Positions 1 to 6,400 of a stretch of DNA of 9,201 nucleotides are shown piece by piece. Location: NCBI GenBank assembly GCA_964409225.1, contig CAYPCM010000027.1:1-9201 (forward strand), given 5' to 3'. Source of the stretch: JACPXH01 sp964409225 (GTDB lineage: Bacteria; Patescibacteriota; Minisyncoccia; JACPXH01). Made by a program: the position numbers and the translations under genes. Position 1 is the first letter of the stretch. Each line of letters starts with the position of its first letter. The notes beneath the pieces are model-generated. The model was not told where the DNA came from, made no database searches, and saw nothing but the letters and a program-made list of their open reading frames with translations.

Positions 1-44
1 CTGCGCTTTCCAACCTTAGAAAGCGACACAAACTTCCTCTGTGT

Positions 45-82
45 TTTCCTAATTATGCTACGATCGTAATATAATTAGGAAA
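45..82. repeat. 12-bp perfect dyad enclosing a 10-bp palindrome
   Basis: TTTCCTAATTAT (45-56) is exactly inverted at 71-82. The 14-base spacer contains the palindrome TACGATCGTA (59-68). The A/T-rich arms include TATAAT at 70-75, so a promoter or operator role is possible, but no good -35 lies 16-18 bases upstream of it. No T-run follows on plus, so a terminator is less likely. A smaller 7-bp hairpin (CGCTTTC 4-10 / GAAAGCG 19-25) lies just to the left. Function unknown. Confidence 0.55.
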
Positions 83-100
83 GTTGTGGATAAACTAAGC

Positions 101-128
101 TTGACATTGAACAAACGTACCCTACAAT
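101..128 (+). promoter_or_regulatory. sigma70-type promoter of the lexA-Rieske operon
   Basis: TTGACA (101-106, perfect -35) and TACAAT (123-128, five of six -10 matches) are 16 bases apart. Transcription would start near 135, giving a leader of about 265 bases before the LexA start codon at 400. No comparably good promoter was seen between 297 and 399, so this is the best candidate for the operon. The leader would include the inverted-repeat element at 158-296. Confidence 0.65.
109..120 (+). promoter_or_regulatory. LexA (SOS) box in the -35/-10 spacer
   Basis: GAACAAACGTAC matches the Gram-positive-type SOS operator GAAC-N4-GTTC at seven of eight fixed positions, and the central AAAC fits the Bacillus RNRY spacer rule. 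It lies wholly between the -35 and -10 hexamers, so a bound repressor would block RNA polymerase. Because the first downstream gene encodes a LexA-type repressor, negative autoregulation is the natural reading. The outer C/G of the longer consensus are not both conserved. The box assignment is inference from pattern and context. Confidence 0.55.
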
Positions 129-157
129 TCTCTATGTAAGAAAGGCTAACGTCATTT

Positions 158-296
158 ACATCAAGCAGGGCAGGTGCGAGCGGCGTTCGAGGCCGAGCGG
201 GCATGGTGCCGAGCGTAGCGAGGCGAGCGAGGCCGAGGAGCAGCGAAAATCCTCGCTGGGGATTTTCGCGTAGCGAGAGCCTGCCCTGCTTGATGT
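158..296. repeat. 139-bp MITE/REP-like element with 17-bp terminal inverted repeats
   Basis: ACATCAAGCAGGGCAGG (158-174) is perfectly inverted at 280-296. Between the arms are many GCGAG/CGAGC words and an inner 10-bp hairpin, GCGAAAATCC (243-252) / GGATTTTCGC (260-269), with a 7-base loop. No protein is plausible here. No target duplication abuts the arms. However, a near-direct repeat, CTCTATGTAA (130-139) and CTTTATGTAA (315-324), flanks them, each exactly 18 bases away. The element separates the SOS-box promoter from lexA, so it would form a strong stem in the leader RNA. It could be a non-autonomous mobile repeat, a REP/BIME-like unit or an RNA regulatory structure. Confidence 0.6.
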
Positions 297-399
297 CAGA
301 TCGCATTATGTCCGCTTTATGTAAACAACGCGATGATTTCTTACACATTGGGTATTCGCCATTCCCTCGTCATTCGGCATTAGACATCCGTCATTCGCT
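297..399 (+). other. remaining lexA leader with CATTCG-type words
   Basis: After the inverted-repeat element there is about 100 bases without a gene. Positions 354-399 hold imperfect repeats of an ATTCGCCATT / TCATTCGGCATT / TCATTCGCTA kind, which look like low-complexity intergenic filler. No Shine-Dalgarno sequence precedes the ATG at 400, and I see no convincing second promoter. Confidence 0.4.
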
Positions 400-981
400 A
401 TGCGACCCCTTGACCTCGAATCAGTCCGTCAAAAGCTCTATCGTTTTTTTCGTGGGCACCGCCGGATGCCAAGCTATACGGAGCTCATGGCACTTTTTGG
501 CTACAAATCGCGTAATGCCGCTGCCTACCTCGTTGAGCGCATCGTGGCGGCGGGGTTTGCCGAGCGCGACGCACTCGGTCGGCTTATTCCGCCGGCCCGT
601 AGCCTCCCCCTGCCGCTTTTGGGCGAGGTCTCGGCCGGGTATCCAGTGGATGTGGAAGCCCAACCGGCACAGATGCTGTCAATTGATGAATACCTCGGAG
701 ACGACAAAGATTCGTTTCTCCTGCGGGTGGACGGCGACTCGATGATTGACGCGGGAATCCTCCCCGGCGACATCGTACTGATCGCCCCGCGTAACGAGGC
801 AAAACGCGGCGACATTGTACTTGCGCAAGTTGACAACCAATGGACGCTTAAATTCCTCGACCGCGTAGGTAAGCAGGTTCGTCTCAAACCAGGCAACCCG
901 CGCTACCGCACCATCACACCGCGAGAAGAACTCCGGCTTGGCGGCGTCATCCGCGGCGTATTCCGACGCTACCAACGCTAA
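400..981 (+). CDS. lexA: LexA-type repressor, S24 self-cleaving peptidase
   Basis: This 193-residue protein has the two-domain layout of LexA: an N-terminal winged helix-turn-helix (about residues 5-55, with MPSYTEL then a recognition-helix region GYKSRNAAAYLV) and a C-terminal S24 latch/peptidase domain. Visible landmarks are the scissile Ala79-Gly80 in GEVSAG, the catalytic Ser114 in DGDSM and the catalytic Lys151 in WTLKFL, at the spacing expected for LexA. By family knowledge, it binds SOS operators and cleaves itself when RecA filaments form on damaged DNA. The length is close to the usual 200. ATG 400 is the first start in frame and has no ribosome binding site. An SOS-like box overlaps the upstream promoter. 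A phage-type S24 repressor is the main alternative, but the domain order and operator fit LexA. Confidence 0.88.
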   Translation: MRPLDLESVRQKLYRFFRGHRRMPSYTELMALFGYKSRNAAAYLVERIVAAGFAERDALGRLIPPARSLPLPLLGEVSAGYPVDVEAQPAQMLSIDEYLGDDKDSFLLRVDGDSMIDAGILPGDIVLIAPRNEAKRGDIVLAQVDNQWTLKFLDRVGKQVRLKPGNPRYRTITPREELRLGGVIRGVFRRYQR

Positions 982-987
982 CCGCCC

Positions 988-1356
988 GTGACCCGACCCA
1001 AGGACCTCCAACCACAACCCATGCGCCTGTGCCGCATCGCCGACATTCCGCAGCCCGGAATGCGCATATTCAGTATGGGCGGGCGCGAAGTACTCGTCGT
1101 GCGCAGCGCCGGCGGCTCCGTTGCCGCAATCGGCGCGAAGTGCACCCACCGAGGCGCACCACTCGCCGAAGGAATGCTCGAGGGCAACACTATAACCTGC
1201 CCTTGGCACGGCTCGCAGTTTGAAGTCCCCAGTGGAAAACTTATACGTGGTCCCCAGATCTTCGGCGGCAAATTTTTGGAGAAAATCCAGCGGAACCTGC
1301 CCCGCTACAGTTTAGAGGTGCGCGGCGAAGAACTGTGGATGGATTTCGGGACTTAG
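988..1356 (+). CDS. Rieske-type [2Fe-2S] ferredoxin
   Basis: This small soluble protein carries both Rieske cluster-binding motifs: CTHRGAPL (Cys52, His54) and CPWHGSQF (Cys71, His74), spaced as in ferredoxin components of ring-hydroxylating dioxygenases and NirD-like proteins. It is a single Rieske domain with no membrane helix, so it should be a cytoplasmic electron carrier. The partner reductase or oxygenase is not in the window. The GTG at 988 is only 6 bases after the lexA stop, which argues for one transcript. An internal ATG at 1021 would give 111 residues, nearer the usual domain start, and may be the true one. The stop codon overlaps that of the convergent glycosyltransferase gene. 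The family is sure and the role is not. Confidence 0.88.
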   Translation: MTRPKDLQPQPMRLCRIADIPQPGMRIFSMGGREVLVVRSAGGSVAAIGAKCTHRGAPLAEGMLEGNTITCPWHGSQFEVPSGKLIRGPQIFGGKFLEKIQRNLPRYSLEVRGEELWMDFGT

Positions 1357-2840
1357 CGCACCGCGGGCTCGGAAAACTCAACCAGGGTTAAATAATCGCC
1401 TTCCACGCGGCGATCGACCGCGAGCGTTCCCTCGGTGAGTGTGAGCCGCGCGGCCAAGTCAGACGGGATCACGAGGGCAGCATTCGTAAGATCGCTCACG
1501 TCCGCAATGTCGCCGATCTGTCGAATGCCCTTTTGACTGTAGAACATAAGTGACTCCACGAAATCCCAACGATACAGGTACACCGCTTTGTCGCGATTAC
1601 GCAACGCGAGTCCAATTGTCTTCTCGTCGTCAAGGAAATTAGCCGCGGGTATTGAAAGATCTCTCGTGATTGTGATAAGGCCGAAGGTCGTTACGCCGAC
1701 TAACCCCAGCGTAAGCCCCACGCGTAGGCTGCCACGCTTGACCAGTATGGCCAACGTCGCCGCACAGGCGCCCACGAGAAAAGCCAAAAACGGCACCACG
1801 GGAATCATGTAGGGCCCCAGCCGATTGGACGCCAAAGAAAACACCGCCACAATCATTGCACTGCCCACGAAACCCAACCTAAACAATTCGTTACGCCACA
1901 GGGACGCTCGCCAAGTACGCACCACCCCCGCCACGAGCCCCGCGAACACCACCCAAATCCAGGGCCGCGCGAATTGCCATAGAAACCAAAGATAGAAATG
2001 CCAGTCGCCGTAGAGCGTGCTGCTGTTGCTGAACGCCGACGACGAAGCCCGGGCGATGAGACGTTGACTCAAGTATGTCGAGGTGAAACGTTCACCGTAG
2101 CGCCAAAACTCATATGCGTGCCATGGCAGGACTATGGCCGCAAACGTAGCCAGCCCCAGGTATGTATGGGGTGATCGTATAGTGTTGAGCAAACGAGACC
2201 GATCCCATACCAGCAGATATAAACCGATAATCATCGGGATCAAGAGAACAACCACGCTTTTTACCAAGAATCCCAATCCCAGCGCCACCCAAAACGCATA
2301 GCGCCGCCAGCGCTTACGCTCCCAGTCGAGCCAGAACCAAAACGCCAGCAGCATTAAAAATACGACGGGCGCATCAAGCCGCCCTTCTCTGGCCCAGCGG
2401 ACAAAAAAGGGTGTCGTCAGAAATGCCGCTGTACTCACCAGGCCTGCCAGACGCCCGGCGAGCCGTGTCGCAATGCCGTAGACTAACACCGCGATCCCCA
2501 CCCCGGCGGCAGCGGAAGAAAATCGTACTCCGAATTCACCCACGCCAAAAAGTGCCATGGTGAGCGCTTGCAGCCATAGTCCCAAGGGAGGTTTATCAAA
2601 CCAGGGCTGGAGCGTACCGTTGCCGTCGTAACGCCAGAACGTGAGGGGATCTGACACCACCCCTAAAACTATCTTCGCCGCTTGATCCGCATAGGTGGCC
2701 TCGTCGTAGTCAAAAAGCGGGAACACTCCGAGCCCCACGAAGAACACAAGACAGCTTGCCGTGATGACGCCGATGAGCGCAGCGTTGCGGCGCGCGAACC
2801 CCGAGGAAACAGGCGCTGCGCGTCCTGCTATTGAAGGCAT
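1353..2840 (-). CDS. ArnT/PMT-family (GT39/GT83-like) membrane glycosyltransferase
   Basis: This 495-residue polytopic protein has about ten hydrophobic segments. Near the N-terminus the first outward loop carries FDYDEATYADQA (Asp44, Asp46, Glu47), the acidic motif of GT-C transferases. It is followed by FDKPPLGLWL (residues 81-90), the KPPL motif, and REGRLDAP (151-158). These are hallmarks of the PMT_2/ArnT (dolichyl- or undecaprenyl-phosphate-sugar dependent) group. Such enzymes move a sugar from a polyprenyl-phosphate carrier to lipid A, a protein or another envelope acceptor on the outer face of the membrane. The C-terminal 110 or so residues form a soluble domain. The exact donor and acceptor cannot be read from sequence. 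ATG 2840 has no ribosome binding site. It ends tail to tail with the Rieske gene and no terminator lies between. Confidence 0.85.
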   Translation of the reverse strand: MPSIAGRAAPVSSGFARRNAALIGVITASCLVFFVGLGVFPLFDYDEATYADQAAKIVLGVVSDPLTFWRYDGNGTLQPWFDKPPLGLWLQALTMALFGVGEFGVRFSSAAAGVGIAVLVYGIATRLAGRLAGLVSTAAFLTTPFFVRWAREGRLDAPVVFLMLLAFWFWLDWERKRWRRYAFWVALGLGFLVKSVVVLLIPMIIGLYLLVWDRSRLLNTIRSPHTYLGLATFAAIVLPWHAYEFWRYGERFTSTYLSQRLIARASSSAFSNSSTLYGDWHFYLWFLWQFARPWIWVVFAGLVAGVVRTWRASLWRNELFRLGFVGSAMIVAVFSLASNRLGPYMIPVVPFLAFLVGACAATLAILVKRGSLRVGLTLGLVGVTTFGLITITRDLSIPAANFLDDEKTIGLALRNRDKAVYLYRWDFVESLMFYSQKGIRQIGDIADVSDLTNAALVIPSDLAARLTLTEGTLAVDRRVEGDYLTLVEFSEPAVR

Positions 2841-2851
2841 GAGGCAAATTC

Positions 2852-2907
2852 AAAACTCAAAACGCAAATCTTTTCGCTCTGAGCTGTAGTTTTGCGATTT
2901 GAGTTTT
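2852..2907. repeat. 17-bp imperfect inverted repeat upstream of the glycosyltransferase
   Basis: AAAACTCAAAACGCAAA (2852-2868) is inverted at 2891-2907 (TTTGCGATTTGAGTTTT) with one mismatch and a 22-base spacer. It lies within the leader/promoter region of the gene starting at 2840 on the minus strand. It may be an operator, a small repeat element or a secondary terminator stem. No clear promoter hexamers could be assigned here. Confidence 0.5.
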
Positions 2908-2944
2908 CGTCATATGCGCCTAGTGTACCGGAACTGCGGACAGA

Positions 2945-2979
2945 ACAAAACCGAGCACTCAAGCGCCTTGAATGCTCGG
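2945..2979 (-). terminator. rho-independent terminator after the DUF4383-like gene
   Basis: On the minus strand CCGAGCA (2979-2973) pairs with TGCTCGG (2957-2951). One mismatch follows, then five more pairs (TCAAG/CTTGA) around a 3-base loop. The stem is followed by TTTTGTTC. It lies about 30 bases beyond the stop of the gene at 3010-3441 and would end transcription from it and from the large gene upstream. Confidence 0.8.
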
Positions 2980-3009
2980 CTGTCTATCAGGTGTTATCGA
3001 GAACATCCG

Positions 3010-3441
3010 TCACATCGCGCCGCCGGTCGGCATGGTCGGCCCCGAAGACACGGGCGATGATTCTTTCTTGCCCATCATACCCGCGGCGAGCGCCCACGCT
3101 CCCACAACGAGATGCAAAAGCGAATCAGCCGGGTTCTCGAGGTTGGCGCCCCAGAAAGCAGTCCGCCCCGTAAAACTATACAGCCCTACCAGCACGCCCA
3201 CGATGCCAAGCACAATGACAAGGGGCCGTTGAAGGTTGGCGGGCACAAAGAAGGCGGCGGCGAGAGCGACGATACCCAGCGCCAGGTGCGCGATGTTCTC
3301 GGCGTCATCGAACCACCACGCCGCTTTAAAGATGCTCTGCTCGGCGCTCGGCCCGATCACTCCAATGTAGCCCAAGATCGCGACGAGGATGAGTACCACT
3401 CCGCCGATCTTCAAGAACCCGGTGGGTGTAAATGGATTCAT
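3010..3441 (-). CDS. DUF4383-like four-helix membrane protein
   Basis: This 143-residue protein has four hydrophobic segments (about residues 10-29, 47-66, 72-91 and 105-122). Between them are DDAENIAHLALG (45-56) and ENPADSLLHLVVG (102-114), the paired acidic/His motifs that recall DUF4383 proteins. A hydrophilic Ser/Pro/Gly tail ends the protein. The function of this family is unknown, and a role in the membrane is all that can be said. The ATG has no adjacent Shine-Dalgarno; an AGGAGG at 3470-3475 is about 28 bases upstream, too far to be typical. The gene follows the large Cys-rich gene by 33 bases without a terminator, so they may be co-transcribed. It ends in a strong terminator. DUF assignment is from motif memory. 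Confidence 0.72.
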   Translation of the reverse strand: MNPFTPTGFLKIGGVVLILVAILGYIGVIGPSAEQSIFKAAWWFDDAENIAHLALGIVALAAAFFVPANLQRPLVIVLGIVGVLVGLYSFTGRTAFWGANLENPADSLLHLVVGAWALAAGMMGKKESSPVSSGPTMPTGGAM

Positions 3442-3474
3442 AGGAAAGAAGTACTCGACGTTAGAGATAACCTC

Positions 3475-6400
3475 CTACCGCGTAAAGAGCGCGACAAATG
3501 CGCTGACGAAAGCACTGATTATAGTGCCAACAAGCGATTGTGGCGGAGGCGAACTCGAAACGCACGCTGTCCCATTCCAATATTGATCCGCAGGGCATGT
3601 GGTCGTGGTTGGCGGCGGCGTATACGTTGACGTTACGCAACTCGTGCCGTTCCAATACTGATCGGCTGGACAAGTGGTGGTCGTGGAACTCACGCAGCTC
3701 GTCCCATTCCAATATTGATCCGAAGGGCAGGTGGTCGTGGTGGAAGAAACACAGCTGGTGCCGTTCCAATATTGACCCGAGGGGCAATCCGTGCTGCTGG
3801 TGGTTTGGCAATAACCAGCCCCGCCGCTTGGCGGCACGTACCAGTATTGTCCGGATGGACAGGACGTGCTTGAGGTCTGGCAGTATCCGGTCCCGCCGCT
3901 TGGCGGCACGTACCAATACTGGCCTGAAGGACACGTCTGCGACCCTCCGGTTGAACCACTGCATGGGTAGACGCCTCCACCGCCAAAAGGTTGACAGGTA
4001 TTCGAATCGGAATCAGACATACAGTAGCTGCCCATAGAGTGGTACCCGGAAGGACACGATGAGGTAGTGGTTGAGGAGACGCACGAAGTGCCGTTCCAGT
4101 ACTGGCCGGATGGACAGCTGGTCGTGGTTGTAGTTTGACAATAACCAGCTCCGCCGCTTGGGGGTACATACCAGTATTGTCCGGAGGGGCAAGCAGTGGT
4201 TGAGCCGCAATCGCTTGGGCATGAACCAGTGCTCTCTCCGTAATCGCATATATTATTGTTGTTGCACGCAGTAGTGGTGCCGCCGCCAGAGCAGGTGTAC
4301 GTTGCGCCGCCGCCGAACGGCTGACAGATGCTGGAGTTGCTATCCGACATACAGTAACTTCCCATGGAATGGTACCCGGCAGGACACGAAGAGGTGGACG
4401 TCGAGGATACGCACGAAGTACCGTTCCAATACTGACCCGAGGGACAGTCCGTACTGCTGGTGGTTTTGCAATAACCAGCCCCGCCGCTTGGGGGTACATA
4501 CCAGTATTGCCCAGACGGACAGGTGGTTGAAGTTGAAGTTTGACAGTAGCCCGGCCCGCCGCTTGGCGGCACGTACCAATACTGGCCCGAAGGACACGTG
4601 GTGGTCGTGGAGCTCACGCAGCTCGTCCCATTCCAATACTGACCCGAAGGGCAGCTCTGGCTGGACGAACCCGTACACCCCGCAGCCGTCGCCGTATCCC
4701 CGCGCTTGGCTGACTTGGTCATGGGGCCGTCGCAGTAGATCTGGCTGCCGGAAGAATCGTTATACATGTAGTGGCAGCCGGAGCCCAAGAGGCCGGTAAG
4801 GGCTGAATCGCAGCTAGAGGTGCCGGGTGGAGTCGTGGTGCTTGAGCTAACACAAGCCGTGCCGTCGAACGTTTGGCCCGCGGCACAACTGGCGGCCAAT
4901 CTGCATTTAGCCGAATCCGGCATGCCGAAATCAGGATCAGAATAGGTGCCCGCGCCAGACGTCCAGATGTTCGTCCCGCCCGACACGTTCGCGCACGCCT
5001 GCTTCAACTGCTCGATGCGGGCCGGATCAGCATCCGTTCGAATCCATGATCTCAGTCCCAACGAATTCCAAACCATTTCTCTCTGCCCGGCCGGTGGTTG
5101 AGTCGTGGTAGAGCCTGGTGCGGTACACCCCGCAGCCGTCGCCGTATCCCCGCGCTTGGCTGACTTGGTCATGGGGCCGTCGCAGTAGATCTGGCTGCCG
5201 GAAGAATCGTTATACATGTAGTGGCAGCCGGAACCCAAGAGGCCGGTAAGGGCTGAATCGCAGCTAGAGGTGCTGGTGGTTCGCGACTGCCGGAAGGCCA
5301 CACAGGAAGAAGCGTTGTAGTCGGGATGTGTGGTGTTGTAGCAAACCGCACTGCAGGTTGATTCAGACACGCACCCGCCGCTTACTGCAGCACACCGCGC
5401 CCCATCCCACTGTTCTCCAGACGGACACCCGCCTGGGGGCGGCGTGGTGCCTGACTGACAGTATCCGGCCCCGCCACTGGGCGGCAAGTACCAGTATTGT
5501 CCAGTCGGACACGTACCCGTAGGCGGCAAGGTGTGCCGCGCCTGACGAAACGCCACGCACGCTTGGGAGTTGTAATCAAGGATGGAAGCGTTGTAACAAA
5601 CTGCGTTGCAAGTTGCTTCGGAGTTGCACCCGCTGCCAGTGGCTTCAGTGACCGGACGGCAGGTAAATCCGGATTGCGCAAGCGCCTCGAGCCGGTAACC
5701 AGACGGACACCCTTGAGGAATGGGAATGCTTCGGCACTCTGGCGACTGGGCCCGGCTAGGATCCGCACAATATCGCTGCGCGCATTCTGCGGTGGTGCAT
5801 CCACCAGGCAAGCCGCCGCCGATGGGCCGTGTTTCAGCACAGCGACCCGGATACGCAATCGGAATAAACCCGGCCTCGCAACGGTTGCCGTAGGTTACGT
5901 TATTCACGCCGCAGACCGGCTCAAACACCTGCGGGCAAAACCGAGGCGCGTCTACCGGCGGTGTCTGCCCAGGCAAACCAGGAGGTGGAGGCACCGTTGT
6001 TGGACCAGAACCAAAACGCGAACACTCGGGTTGATGAGACGGATCTTGGCAGTAACGCAAACATTCGTTCAAGCCGCGGCAGCCGCCCGGACCAAATTCA
6101 ACCGTGGCCACAGAAGCCGGCCCTTGATACGCCGCTTCTACCTTGCCGCCGCGGAAGAAATCGCGGCAGACGCTATAGTTGTCTGTTTTAGCGCAGTATT
6201 GAGAACATTCTTGCGGCGAGGAACAACCGCCCGGACCACTTGTAAAGTTAGAAAAACCAGGCGGCGTGAACCCGGGCGGCACAACTCCTGTACTGGGCGG
6301 CGGCGGGAAGCCCGGGGGGCCGCCAAAACGTCCGGCAACCGGAGGCCCGAATTGACCTTCCGGCGCGAGGAACGCATCGGAGTTATCCCGCAATTGATCG

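Noticed and set aside
134..139. ATG TAA minimal start-stop near the lexA RNA start
   Set aside because: It is a six-base chance match with no ribosome site. I cannot support a regulatory start-stop element.
58..348. 96-codon minus-strand frame in the left intergenic region
   Set aside because: It is made by the GCGAG-rich inverted-repeat element being free of stops. No start signal or family resemblance is seen.
203..745. 180-codon plus-strand frame across the leader and lexA
   Set aside because: It crosses the inverted-repeat element and then runs out of frame through lexA. The sequence is low complexity and unlike a protein family.
3470..3475. AGGAGG as ribosome binding site for the DUF4383-like gene
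   Set aside because: It is about 28 bases from the ATG with no start codon at normal spacing, so I do not assign it.
3690..4499. 269-codon minus-strand frame overlapping the Cys-rich gene
   Set aside because: It is the shifted frame of the repetitive CPSGQYW coding sequence; repetition keeps it open.
3690..5300. CRISPR array or tandem non-coding repeats
   Set aside because: The many similar units are coding repeats of varying length within one reading frame, without regular spacers.
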